64,000 bases of DNA, taken from NCBI RefSeq assembly GCF_018143015.1, contig NC_054741.1:37228510-37292509 (forward strand), given 5' to 3'. This document shows positions 23,548 through 36,000 of this stretch, in pieces. Made by a program: the position numbers and the translations under genes. Source of the stretch: Lytechinus variegatus. Taxonomy: Eukaryota; Echinodermata; Echinoidea; Temnopleuroida; Toxopneustidae. The notes below the pieces were generated by a model. That model saw only the letters and a list, made by a program, of their open reading frames with translations, was not told the origin of the DNA and ran no database searches. Every line of letters begins with the position of its first letter. Positions within the stretch are counted from its first letter, which is position 1.

Positions 23548-25155
23548 ATGTTGGAAGGGGTTGGAGTCGTTGGGACAGGGTCCCTCACTAGCATTCTAAT
23601 CAACACCTTACAGGCAGTTGGTATCAAGGTTAGTCACACTTTATACAATAGTCAATAGATGACAGATTATTTTATTGATGACATAGACATTTTCAGCATA
23701 ACGTGAGTCACGAGGAAGCTACCACATAAACTTTGGGCCAAGAAATGCAATATTTCTTTACATTATAAAATTGCTGTTCTATCTCCATGAATAATGACAA
23801 TACAATGAATATAAGTTTTCATAAGTTTATAAAAACAATTTTGGTGCTCTGAACATTAGTGATTAATTGAATCAAATTACAAGATATAGTCTACTTTTCC
23901 TTGACATCTTTTAAATCAGTTGCATGGTTGTAACATTTCTTATTTTATCATATACAGGATATACGGTAAAATGGATGCACCAAAAAGAATTGATCAAACA
24001 TGTCTATGTATATTACTAATGTATGTTGTTCTTGACCTTTTTACATAAACATTGTGGGTAAACATCTCTAATCTTTTTTTTTTTTTAAATCAGGTTGTTG
24101 CTCTTTGGGGTCCAACCGATCAAGAGGCCAAGGAGTTAGCCCGCCAGTATCGCATACCATTCCACACGAGCAAGGTGGATGAGGTTCTTCTGCACCAGGA
24201 GGTTGACCTTGTCTGGGTGACCTGTCCTCCCCACCTCCACGGTGAGGTTGCATCGAAGGCACTTGGGATAGGGAAACACGTCCTGTGCGAACGACCCGCT
24301 GGATTGAAGCAAGCCGATGCCATGAAGATGGTGACAGCAGCTCGTTACTACCCATCACTTGTGTCCATCATGACTCATGGGTTGAGGTTCCTGCCTGCTT
24401 TCGTGAGAACAAAACGCATGATTCAGGAGGGCGAGATTGGTGAAGTGTTCCTCTGTGATGTGAAGCTCTCTTGCGGAAGTTTGCTGACAGATAAATTTAA
24501 TTGGATGTGTGACGAGAACATGGGTGGTGGATTGTTGAATATTATAGGGTCACATATAATTGATATTATCAGCTTCCTTGTTGGCCAGAGAGCATCAAAG
24601 GTTCGTGGCATGCTGAAGACGTTCATCAAACAGAACGAGCGGATCAACGGAATCCGGCACATCACGAGCGATGACTTCTGCACATTCCAGATGGAACTCT
24701 ATCGTGGAGCATGCGCCACAGTGACTTTGAATGGACACTTTCCAGGTCAGTTTAAGCAGGAGATTATGGTGATAGGTTCAGAAGGACGATTGCTCATCAA
24801 GGACGCAGACTTGTACGGGCAGACATCATCCCACACGAGGGAGACGTTGCTCATGGCCGATATCCAACATGTCCCTGAACGCCAGAAATACAGCATGGCT
24901 CCGACGCCTGAGCTTCCTCTTCCATACTATAAGGGGCTCTTGAAACTCACAGATGCCCTCAAGGAATCTTTTGAGAGAAAGAAGGAAAGACTCAATTGGG
25001 ATGGGGAGCCTGTAGCATTCGCTGCAACCTTTGAAGATGCACTTTATGTACAGACAGTCATAGATGCGATAAGGAAATCAAACATTACAGGGAACTGGGA
25101 ATCAGTGGAGACGTTGAATGAAGATAGGAATGGGAGGGGATTCTTCCTTTCATGA
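23548..25155 (+). CDS. GFOD1/2-like: GFOD1/2-type Gfo/Idh/MocA oxidoreductase (two exons, 380 aa)
   Basis: Exon 1 is 23548-23628 and exon 2 is 24094-25155; the intron is GT...CAG in phase 0 and joins ...GIK to VVALWG. Length matches human GFOD1/2 (385-390 aa). The Rossmann nucleotide-binding loop is at residues 9-12 (GTGS). The position that in active Gfo/Idh/MocA enzymes reads EKP is ERP here (93-95). The C-terminal domain follows, with strong family blocks such as YYPSL, LRFLPAFVR and ITSDDFCTFQM. Vertebrate GFOD proteins have predicted oxidoreductase activity and GFOD2 is tied to extracellular matrix; the substrate is not known. I cannot separate orthology to GFOD1 from GFOD2; one invertebrate gene for both is likely. 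Confidence 0.95.
23629..24093 (+). other. GFOD intron
   Basis: 465-bp phase-0 intron with GTTAGT donor and a T-run before AATCAG. No repeat seen. Confidence 0.85.
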
Positions 25156-25544
25156 GAATTGATATGCTACACTCCCATACATGTCACCCATATTATTTTA
25201 AAGTAAGACAAATGTAGAAATGTAATAGAAACTGAAGGATATTTATTTTGATTGCCAGCTTATTCTTGCTTATCATGAAGCCTCTGAACTGAAGCTTAGA
25301 TACTGTTCAAACTATCTCATTGTATACTTTGTGCTATATGTACAGTTTGTATAACAGGATTAACATATTTTGCTTGTATTTAAGGTCACAGAGATGCTAT
25401 AAAATCACTCATATTTTGAAACTGTACATAGTCACATAGATCTATAATTCAATTACTGCTCTTAACTATTTCTTTATTAACATAAAACATTCTTCAGTCA
25501 ACATCGGGATTGTCAAAGACTGAAATACAATTTTGATGAGGACA

Positions 25545-25550
25545 AATAAA
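25545..25550 (+). promoter_or_regulatory. Candidate poly(A) signal of the GFOD gene
   Basis: AATAAA about 390 bp after the stop codon, just before the SINE at 25636. The sequence between stop and signal has no other feature. Assigned on position only. Confidence 0.45.
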
Positions 25551-25635
25551 AATTATCAATTCCTGGGGGCATTACAAGGAAATCATATTGTGAAATCGAT
25601 TGCAAAATTTGATTTCTAATTTGGAATTTATGGAA

Positions 25636-25912
25636 TTTAGTGGATAAGTCTGCTGACTTTGAAACAGAGGGTCGTGGATTCGAATCCCAGCCATGGAGTA
25701 ATTTCCTTCAGCAAGAAATTTATCCACATTGTGCTGCACTCGACCCAGGTGAGGTGAATGGGTACCCCGCAGGATTAATTCCTTGAATGCATGAGCGCTG
25801 AAAAGCAGCTTGAGCTAAAGCCGGGGTAATAATAATAATAATAATAACAACGCGTCTCGGAATAGTATATTTCTAGATAGATGGCGCTATATAAATGCCT
25901 ATTATTATTACA
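25636..25912 (+). mobile_element. tRNA-derived SINE, copy 1
   Basis: tRNA-like head with a B-box GGATTCGAATCCC (25676-25688), body with CTCGACCCAGGTGAGGTGAA, then GAGCTAAAGCCGGGGTAA and an (ATA)n stretch, and a tail module GGCGCTATATAAATGCC plus TTA repeats. The same order is seen in the copies at 26405, 43625 and, reversed, 49790. Confidence 0.85.
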
Positions 25913-26404
25913 TGTACATGTAATAATCCATAACATGTCCACAGTCCTTGTATAGTGCATATCACATTAAGACAATGTCTCTATGCAATTAAAGGCCTTT
26001 GATATTACTACCCCGGCTTGAACCCTGCATCATTTTACAGCGTGCGAGCATTTCAAGGAGTGAATCTTGCTAGATTCCCATTTACCTTAACCCTGTAGAT
26101 AAGTTTACACAATACAAATGTGTATTATCTGATGCAAGAAGCAGATCAACAATCAGTTGCATATTTACAATTGATTTTTCGACCTACATTAAAATGAACT
26201 GCAGGTTTTATATGGTTGTCCCTAAGAGTAGCTTCCAAGATTTAGACTTTCACAATGGAGATGTGTCATAAAGCTGCTAGGGTTCGAGCTAGAGAAATAT
26301 TTTTGAATGCCAAAATATACTGTCTTTCTTTGCCAACAGATAGTAAATTACTTAAATTACTAGTTACTGAAATTGAGGTTTTGATTCGTTCACTTTGTGG
26401 GAAT

Positions 26405-26630
26405 GCTGTGGACTAGTGGTTGTGACTCTTGCCATTCAAACAGAGTGTCGTCGGTTCGAATCCTTGTCATGGTGTGTTTTCCTTGAGGTGGCAGGATTAA
26501 TTCCTTGAATGCACAAAGCAATGTTAAAAAACTGGCAGCTTTAGCTAAAGCCGGGGTAAAAATAGCAAAACTTTGTATCCTCCGGTATAAAGCACTTTAT
26601 AAATCCAGCTACTGTTATTATATTTTCCAT
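26405..26630 (+). mobile_element. tRNA-derived SINE, copy 2
   Basis: B-box GGTTCGAATCC at 26453-26463 is canonical. The body is shortened compared with copy 1 but keeps AGGATTAATTCCTTGAATGC and TTAGCTAAAGCCGGGGTAA, and ends in a TATAAAGCACTTTATAAA-type tail. Confidence 0.85.
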
Positions 26631-27740
26631 GCAAACTTGTATCAAATACCGATGCTGCCTGAGTTATGGCTGGTTAACCACCAGATGACTATACCATTGT
26701 CAACCGACTATAATTGTCAAACTAGGGGTTGTGATATTGAGAGACACAGGCAATTTACATTTGCATCATTGTATTGTAGACTTGCAGTATATTTTCTAAC
26801 CACAAATTCGTGCATAGTAATCAAAACTAAAATCATTCTCTGTTGTTTCTCATAAAAACTTGAGAAACTTTTTTGACACCCCCTTTGTCAATCCATTTGA
26901 TAAAAAACCCTGATATGCAAGTTTTATGAAATTTCTTCCTGAATTTATAAGAATTATTTTATTTGTTTATTTTTGATAAGTGCAATGTCAAAATTTTATA
27001 TGGAAATCAAGCAACGGCATTTGGAGTTTCTAGCATTAATATTCATTTCATTCTAATTAAAATTAATGTTTTTGTCATGAAAATTGTTCTTATTTTTAAT
27101 TTTGTACAAAGTATTATTAATTAATTGATTAACTAATGCATGAAAATTACTATAGATGATAATTAATTTCTTTGTCAACACACCTTTTATGTATAGATCT
27201 TAAATCAATTATTTAGTCTGCAAAATTGATTTTTATCTTTCAATTTTCAAATGATTTTATATCTTTCTTTTTTAAATTTTCAATCATTGGATATTTTAAA
27301 TATTTGATTTTTTTAATATTACAATTGTAGATTGTTAATACTTTTCAAGTATTTCATACTTCTATTTTATTGTAAAAAGGGTTCCTAGTTTTTTACTGTA
27401 CACATTAACTTTTCATATAGCTGATTATGAGCTTTATAAGCCCTGGGTTGCAGTTAGATATATCTATCACTTATTTTCACTCATTAATGATACTTCAAGA
27501 AAGAAAATTGTGTTTTAATCGTCCAAGTTTGTACACGCAGTATACTAGGTTTGCTGCCTGCTCTATTTTGCATGAGGTAATAACATTGGAATATATTTTT
27601 TGGAATATATTATAATGTACAGGTCCCAGAATGCACTGTTTGTCATAGATGATTACTCTTCCATATGAGTAAACACAGTTAATTACATAAGTTTGTTATA
27701 TCGGCAGGGGGGGGGGACATAAAGAGATACAGGTACGCTC
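26631..27740. other. Intergenic, very AT-rich, no gene seen
   Basis: Long A/T runs around 26930-27420 and a short G-run at 27706. No supported coding segment. Confidence 0.45.
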
Positions 27741-27754
27741 ATTTTTTACTATTG

Positions 27755-28140
27755 ATTTTTCGTACATGGTTCTCCATACACTCACAGTTTTGCTTAATTT
27801 TTCAGTTGACTATATCTCCTCTGTTGCAAGGCTCAGGGTGGATATTACCACATCCAGATGCCACATCATGAACTCGATCCGATGCCGATATTGCGGTATT
27901 AAATTAATTTTAATATGTGATTACTGATTACATATGCTCATGCTCAATTTTTTTCACAAATAATTACATTATTTGTACATGGTTCTCCATTTACAGTCAT
28001 GCTTTCGTGTACAATTGACTATATTTTATATGTCACAGGGCCTATTGACAGTGTGGATAACTGGATATTAACCAATTCAGATTCTCCAATGAAATCTGAC
28101 AACGATATTGCTTTATTAAATTCCATTTGATATGTTATTG
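27755..28140. repeat. Diverged tandem duplication, ~200-bp unit
   Basis: GTACATGGTTCTCCAT occurs at about 27763 and 27975. Both are followed by TGACTATAT and by related blocks ending in a GATATTG...ATTAAATT stretch and GATTACTGAT / TTATTGCTGA. Identity is moderate, so the duplication is old. Confidence 0.6.
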
Positions 28141-28209
28141 CTGACTAGTACATGCATTTGTTTCATTTACTCTCCCAGATTAAGGGTAAATGCCAGTTGT
28201 GGTAAAGAT

Positions 28210-28560
28210 ATCAAAATGAGTTTGTACAGAATCCAATGAAATGACCACCAAAGTGTCTGTATAAATATGAAATATGTGCCAAAGGATTCTGGAAGAAATT
28301 GTGTAATTGCTGAGAAATTACCAAATAAGCACAGGAATAGGTCAAGCGTCGGGCGGACATTCAGAGCAATAATAATACACTGTCACACCTGCGCTTATCT
28401 GTGTTGGTGATCTTTAGTGTGAACATTTTTCAGCGTAGATTTCAAGATTTCACCAAGTTCAGTTTATGTGTACCAGATCTAGATCCTCAATGATATACTG
28501 ACAATTAAGCCTGGTTTTACAGACTTTCTCATGAAATCAGTGTTTACTGCAACTACTGGA
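28210..28560 (+). repeat. Dispersed repeat related to 43130-43465
   Basis: Shared words in the same order include AAATGACCACC(A/C)AAGTGTCTG, TGCGCTTATC(T/C)GTGTTG, GATCTAGATCC and AGACTTTCTCATG. This copy lies between GFOD and DHX35 and its relative lies in DHX35 intron 9. No coding frame. Confidence 0.7.
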
Positions 28561-28722
28561 ATTTCTCTTGACTAAGTTACTAGTATTAGATATTTTGAAG
28601 GCACTACCATAGTGCATGTTACATATTAAACACTTTTTAAATAATTTTAGCAACATTAGACTTTAGTTATAATTCAATATTTCATATCACATTTGCGCAT
28701 AAAGGATACCACAACAATCGTG

Positions 28723-29083
28723 TATAGAGTACCGAAGTGTGCCGTCATTAATTTTCACTTTTTGCATTTTAGCGTTTTATATACCATATTTTGGTAGAGC
28801 ATGATGAAAAAAACCCAAACTTGGTGAGAATCGGTCCAGGGGGCCCATGACCTCATGAATACATAATGAGCCCCATTGAATTCAATGTATTATTGGTCTG
28901 GTTCTAAATAATAATACATTGACTTCAATGGGGCTAATTATGTATTCATGAGGTCATATCTCAGGCCCCCATGGACTGATTCTCACCAAATTTTGAAAGT
29001 TAGGGTTTTTCATCATACTCTACCAGAATATGGTATCAAAAATGCTGAAGTTTTTTGTGACATCATCACTTTGGTACTCTATA
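28723..29083. repeat. 361-bp foldback element
   Basis: TATAGAGTACC at 28723 pairs with GGTACTCTATA ending at 29083. Inside, ACCAAGTTTGG-type, GGGGGCC and GACCTCATGAATACATAA blocks are mirrored on the other arm (CTCATGAATAC at both sides), leaving a short loop around 28895-28910. Arms run almost the full length. Confidence 0.8.
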
Positions 29084-29760
29084 ATCCAAGTACCTGTATA
29101 AATGAATGCAACCCAAATGCAACTGAACTCCAAAACTTAGATCATATTTAGCAACTGGCAACAAGAATGGGATTAGATCATGACATCTTTGGCAATAAAA
29201 AGATGGGAAGATTGTAGTGTCGTTAGACTTCATCACTTTAATGTTTTAAGCCACTTTTGCACATGAACAATAAATTATTCTGTCAGGACCAGCAACCCTC
29301 TCCTACTACATACAGCGACCCTCTTACTTGATTGGGATTAGTATGAATGAGATTATGAACAATTACCTTTATCATTAACTTTTCAGTTTTATGTCTTTTT
29401 GCGATCCTTTTATGACCTTCGTTCTATGACTAGCGATTTTAACAATCAATGAGACACTGATCATCATGGTTATTTATGACAGGGCTGCCAATAAATTTGT
29501 TGAGAGTGAGGAGCGAAACTCGATCGAGGCCAATTATATAGGAGTCAAATGAGTGAGATCAATAGAAATCCATACAAGTTTGAAAGCAAATTGTAGAGTG
29601 GTGAATTGAATGCCAGGAATGAGTGAGAGTTGACAGCCCTGTTATGAATAGCAACCTTCAGACTTCATCTTGCATGATGAATATTGGACCTATTTATTAT
29701 GACTGAGCTCCGGTCTGGAGAACTAGTATACCCCGAGTATACCCAACAAATCTAGCAACT
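29084..29760. other. Intergenic, nothing recognised
   Basis: Unique-looking sequence upstream of the DHX35 promoter region; no frame or repeat stood out. Confidence 0.4.
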
Positions 29761-29819
29761 TGCGTACAGTGAATGAAACGACTGTCCCATTAGACTACCA
29801 CCGTGCGGTGAACGTTTAC

Positions 29820-30009
29820 CGAACGACCACAGCTACTGAGCTAGCTAGCTAGGGCTCCGGCGCTGGATGTGGCCGGCGCGGGACGTGGCCGGCGTGGAGC
29901 GAGCGCTGGCGATGGCCGTTTAGCAGCATAGCAGACGGGGTTTGCAGAACTCGGGATTCGAAATAGCTGATGAAAAGGTACACGACATTTCTACCCATCT
30001 AACACAGAG
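29820..30009 (+). promoter_or_regulatory. CpG-rich promoter and 5' UTR region of DHX35
   Basis: GC content and CpG density rise sharply (GGCCGGCGCGGGACGTGGCC and a related copy next to it, 29871-29905) just before the start codon at 30010. No TATA box. The exact start site cannot be read. Confidence 0.55.
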
Positions 30010-33000
30010 ATGGCAGCGCCCGTTCCTAAGTTTTGGAAACCAGGTGAGGAGAAAACTGAGCTACCGTACCGTACGGTATGCTTATTATTTTTTTTATTTT
30101 GTATTATTTTAATAGAAGACGAAGCAAAACTAAAAAGCCTAGAAAATGGCCAGCGGACCAAGTCAGGGCAAGGGGGCTCCGCCGCTGTGCCCCGGCGGTC
30201 GGCTTGGAGGAGCCGCCTGCCTCGCCCTCTGGAATAGACAGCTGGCAGCCGGCTGTTCTGAGGTCAGGAGTTTTTTAAACATTTTTTTAAAATTTCTCGT
30301 ATACAGGTGGCTCTTGATCGTGCAGCCGCCATGCAGGCATTAGTACTATAGCATGATTAGGGCTAGACCAAAAGCTTCGGTCTGTGTTATGTTGGTTGTT
30401 CAGCTGAACTTCGTTGGCTTCACTCACCAAATACATAGACCGAAGTTTAACCGTCGTCTGTACGGGGGATCAATGGCCACGGCTAATTTCTCGTTTTTCT
30501 CCTCAATACCGTGATATTTTACACAAACAGTGCATTCATATGCACCTTTAGGTGATAATGTTTAAGTAACGACAGTTTCTTACTCTAAATTCCCGCTTTG
30601 AAACTGGCATTCAGAGGATTGTCTCTAAAAGTTGACACTTGCGACTCGAGTGGGCAGCCATCTTGGTAATGAATTATTCATGAAAAAGTGGCCGACGAAA
30701 GTTAGACTCCGCCCCATGACCTTTACGTCACACATATAGCTTGGCGAGCGCGAGGAAACGTTGAAAAGGAAAAGAATATTAATATTCATAAGCCTGACGT
30801 AAAAGAGATGATCTGATTGGCCAACGGTTTCGATAAGCAGTTGACCCGGAAGTTCATCCCACCTCATATGTTTGTGTACAATATCGACTTCGGAGGAACG
30901 AGTGAATTGGGAGCTACACGACAGCCGAGGAAAGTCACTGTTTTTGTTCCTTTCGAATTGATGTTTTACCACTTTAATGCCAATTAATGCCAAGAGGAAT
31001 TAACAAGCTGCATTTTGGTAAGTTTCTTTTTATATATCGTTGTGAAATAAATAAATTATTCGATGAGCCCCGCCGGGGGGATTTTGCGTTGTACCTCCCC
31101 TAATGGCGGGGACACGCTAGCGAGCCGTCTGTGGACGAGGAGAAATTAAAAAATAAAAAAATGTTAAAAAACTCCTCGAAACAGACGGCTGCCAGCTGTC
31201 TAGATTAGGGCCAGCCAGCGCCAGGGGGTAAACAAACTTACAAAGCAAAATCCCCGACGACGGGGCTCATCGATTTTTGTCTTTTTTTTTATAGAACTTT
31301 ATTTCATAAAAATTTTGTTCACAAAAAATATTCACAATTTATACAAAACCAATTCAAGAAATAGTTGCCACCTGCACCTTGACGGCAAGATCGTAAACTA
31401 TGAAATCATTGACGAAAATGTGAAGTAGGTCAAGCCAGTGACTGTATGCGAAGTATGCATGGACAGTCCGACTCCGACACGCGAAGTTTGGACTCACTGC
31501 CATAATAAATAAACTTGACCAAAATAAAGATTATTATTCTGTTTTGGCCTGAAATGCACCAAAACGGGAAAAAAAATTAAAAAGGACAAAAACGGTTAAA
31601 AATCCCAACTCTGGCGTATCGAAGAGTTAGGGGTGATATGATTGAAACATATAAACACTTTAATAGTTATGATTAATGTACAAAACTTAATCTAGAAGAA
31701 AAATATAGTGAACATACCAGGGGTCACAGTAAAAAATTGTTCATACCAAGGACAAAGACCCAAAAATATAGGAATTCTTTTTATGTTAGAATACGTAAGA
31801 CATGGAACAGCCTAAATAATGATGTTGTCACTGCCCCAAGTGTGCACAGTTTTGAAGCTGTCCTGGATAGATGCTAGAAAAATGAGCCAATAAAATATGA
31901 CTACGAAAGCCCTGTTCCCGGAAGTGAGCCAGCCATCTTGAGGAGGAAAAACCTAGAACTGAATACAGAGGCATAACATGCCTACATTCAGAAACTTCCC
32001 TAGGTATCCCTAGGTAAAAACAATGACTTACTTCGGTCGCCGTGCAACTCGTACTTCCCTGCCCCTGGTTTATCCCACTCATTCTAAGAACAAGGTTATG
32101 ATATAATCTTGTTCTCTGTTATTCCTCCCAGTTTGGTGAAATAAGGTTGGCAATGTTTGGCTTACTTTCTCTTTTTCTTTGGGACAAATGCTTGATTTTT
32201 TGACAATGTCAGGTTCCATTACAGCTATTCATCATATAACTTGGCTAGACGTAAGTAAATTTGAGTCTATAAAATAAACTATTTTTTCTTAATTAAAAGT
32301 AGAGATTGAAAAGCTTCAATTGTCTTGCCAGTTGCCATATTACTTTCCACCAATAGAGGGCGTACCCAAAAATATGCCCAGAATTCAAGTTTTTAAGCGC
32401 TCTGGAGAATACAAAAATTACCCCCAAGTTACTAATGAAAAATAAATTGCAACTGTATGGAAATTATTATTTTTGGTCACAAAAGTGATTTTTAAATGAT
32501 TTTTTAAATTGTGTGTTGTGTGCAGCATTGGCATGCCATAGTCCTACCTGTAGATTCCCCACAGGAAGGATGGTAATGAACCCTGATGGGTTTATCCGAA
32601 CTTAATACATAAACATATGGCGAGTGCCAGTGAGTCCCTGTAACGTTAAAGATCGAGATAGAAGTTAGGTCTCTGTAAATAATTGGGGAGTGGAGCCAAC
32701 AGAGTTCAGCGGAACAACCAATATAACAGAGACCGAAGCTCTTGGTCTATGATGGTGGGCCCCAAGTCTGCACACCTAACAATTTGATTTAAGATTTAAC
32801 ATGAATTTCTTATTTCACAAAATATTTCAGTTAATAATGTTCCTTATATTACTATAAGAAAGTCACATTTCTCATTGAAAAATGAAGGATTTTCTTGAAA
32901 AAACCTCGGGTAGTCATTTTCAGATTGAAAAAAAAATGGTACCCCATGTCTGCGCACTCATTCACTTTGCACACAATTCGGGGATTTTGATGAGAAAGGC

Positions 33001-36000
33001 TACATTTTGAGGCCGTCACATGAAATGCCCTAAATTCATTATTTTTCCACTATTTTGAGTCAGATTTTTATGAATACCTGTCTATGTATTCCATGTGTAA
33101 AGTCTGTGTTCGTTGCGTATCTTCTTTTACTAGAATCTCGCAGATACGCGTGTGCGCAGACAAGGGGGACTGCGCAGACTTGGGGGAACTTGTCATACCT
33201 CTGGAATAGTCCCAAACTTGCCTAAGAGTAATACTAAGTCAAGAATAAGGCCTGAGACTCCCACATATACAGATATAGATACTGGTAATGCCGACTAATG
33301 GTGGAGGGCGACTGACGCTTAACTGCAGCGTCTATGGAAAAAAGGGTGCACTAGTGCATCCCCGATTAGGCCTGATGTTACTGCTAGCCTAATTCCCCCT
33401 TTTAATGGGCGAAAAGGGGCACAATAATAAAAGAAAAAATGATAGTGAATATAATCCCCTGACCACCTTTCTGGAATATATGCTGGAAAATACAATTTTT
33501 TTATGACAAACATTCAGCTGACACTGACCATACGAACGTGATTGGCTGGCGCGTTCGAATGCTCGGTTGCATTACAATCATGACAGAGAACGATCGAAAA
33601 AGAATCAGATCCTGAATGTTTGTCATAAAAATTTGGTATTTTCCAGCCTATATTCCGGAAAGGTAAGCTGATTACTATTTTCTCTTTATTATTGCACCCC
33701 TTTTAATCATAGATGTTGTAGTTAAACATCAGCGGAGCATATCCCTGATATTTATCGGTGTAGGCTATGCCTAGCCTGGCCTAGTCTGCAGGCACAGACC
33801 CTGATTAAAACTTTGATCAGCAAGTGTGTCTCCATGCTGTGAGAGGGCCTTCAGTACATAAGGCATGAGTAGGCTGCAGTTCAGACCCTTTACTTGAGTG
33901 AAGGGTTGCACAGCAGACTAAGCCTGGCCTTGGTTTCTGTTTATTTTGCTTAATGTTCACTTAATGGTTACTGTGACAATGATGCACTCTATAGGCAAAG
34001 GAAAATGAGTGTGGAATATTGTGTTTAGAAAGTAAATCTACCTTGTCGATAAAGTTTGTTAGAAAGAAAAATTGAGAAAAATATTGTTGAATGTTTGAGA
34101 AAATCCATCTAAGAGTAATGACAGAATTATGATTTTTTTTAAAGACTTTGTTTATGTGAGACCTGTATCAGACAAGCTCCTCCAAGACCTCCAATGTTGT
34201 GATCATGTGGCATTAATTCCCAAAATGCAATTACATTAAAAAAAATGAAAGTGATTTTCTTTGTTGGTGATCATTAGACACATTTCATAGAGTTTCATTT
34301 CATCAAGTTTCATTTCATTCTCCTTTCTAGTATAAGAAAAATATCTTTATTCATCATTTATGTTTTGTTAAAAAAATTTGATTTATGTTTGGAATTTGGC
34401 CCTATATGGGGGAGCTGCTTGCATGTGATGTCACATATCATTTGGAAGCGTTGAAAATCCATAGCTCTTCTTTGATGTACTTTTTTATCAAACTAATATC
34501 TTCCTCTAATTTTATCTTCCTCTAAAGTTATTGTAAGGGTGATCTTACCCTTTATTAGAAAATGCTATTGAAACTGTGTTGCTAACTGTCAGTTGTACAT
34601 TTACCGTTCATTTTTATACAGGAACTGCTGCTCCCGGGGAAGGCTTGAAAGAGGAGAGATCTGGCAGTGGGAGTGGGGAGGGAGAGACTCAGTGTGTCGT
34701 ATTCAACCAGTATGTATCTCTCTCAATAGAACAACAGAGACAGAGACTGCCAGTATTTAAGGTGAGCAATGCTACCCTCCATGGAAAAAATATACACAGG
34801 GGCTCAGGGCAACACTCAAAATGCTATTTCGGGCTCTGGAAACTAAAAGAGCAGCCCTGTAAAAATCCCTATTAAAGTTTATCCAGTGTTGCAGATTCGG
34901 GTAGGACGATATGAAAAATACCCCCCCCCCAAAAAAAAAAAAAGGTAAATAAATAAAATAAAAAATAAAAATGAAAATAAATAATAAATTTTAATTGGAG
35001 GAAAAGGAGAGGGGGCAGTGAGTGACTGCCAAAATTTTGAAGTGATATAGATTATTAGGGAAGTTGGGAGTCAGTTCTTCTATGTTTTACTTTTGAGAAA
35101 GGTACCTTCCTTCTACCAAAAGCAAAACTGAACTATCTCTAGACGGGCACACTTTTCAATTGTATGATTTTCTTTCCCTGTACAGCATCGGAACCATATC
35201 CTGTACCTGCTAGAGAAGTACCAAACCTTGGTTGTTGTAGGTGAGACAGGAAGCGGAAAGAGCACCCAGATACCACAGTATCTTGTAGAAGCAGGTTGGG
35301 GAGCCGAAGGTCATGTCATAGGGGTCACTCAACCAAGGAGAGTTGCTGCTGTTACAGTAAGTGGAGTTTGAAAATATGTTCATTTCAAATGCCATGTTTT
35401 GGAGATGATTATGTACTCATATAAAGCGAACACTCATCAAATTTCAACATTTCTACTTTGTTTGAATTATAGTCACCATTATCATCATTCGGGGGGGGGG
35501 GGGGGGGGGGGGGGCAGATCTCTTTGACCATGAGTATAGGAACCTGGATGGTTGTGTATTAAAATATTCATATAATGATTTATATAATTTCCTGTTCAAT
35601 TATTTGATTTGGTAGATTGGATGATGGATCCATGCTTTTTTTCTTATTAATATGTATATGTGTGCTTATTTTCTTTTCAATATTGGATATCATGAATTTA
35701 TCTGCTTATATTAATAGGTTTTTTGTCTCACCTGCATAGCAGAGTGAGACTATAGGCGGCGCTTTTCTGACGGCAACGGCGGCGGCGGCGTCAACATCAA
35801 ATCTTAACCTAAGGTTAAGTTTTTGAAATGACATCATAACTTAGAAAGTATATGGACCTAGTTCATGAAACTTGGCCATAAGGTTGATCGAGTATTACTT
35901 AGCATCCTATCAGAGTTTCATGTCACATGACCAAGGTCAAAGGTCATTTAGGGTCATAAACTTAGACCATGTTGGGGGAATCAACATCAAAATCTTAACC

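Larger units (their letters stand above)
30044..34621 (+). other. DHX35 intron 1 (4.6 kb)
   Basis: Interrupts codon 12. Contains a repeat fragment at 30125-30300 related in inverted orientation to the MITE at 31061-31272, a promoter-like motif cluster at 30650-31017, a ~490-bp dispersed repeat, and foldback elements at 32758-33190 and 33412-33704. A ~70-bp repeat with AGCTTCGGTCT at about 30370-30420 recurs inverted at 32690-32745. No second coding exon was found. Confidence 0.7.

Noticed and set aside
25676-25688. tRNA gene suggested by a B-box
   Set aside because: No cloverleaf can be formed; the setting and repeated copies show a tRNA-derived SINE.
30625-30993. 122-codon minus-strand frame in DHX35 intron 1
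   Set aside because: It overlaps the promoter-like cluster, has no recognisable domain and no matching exons.
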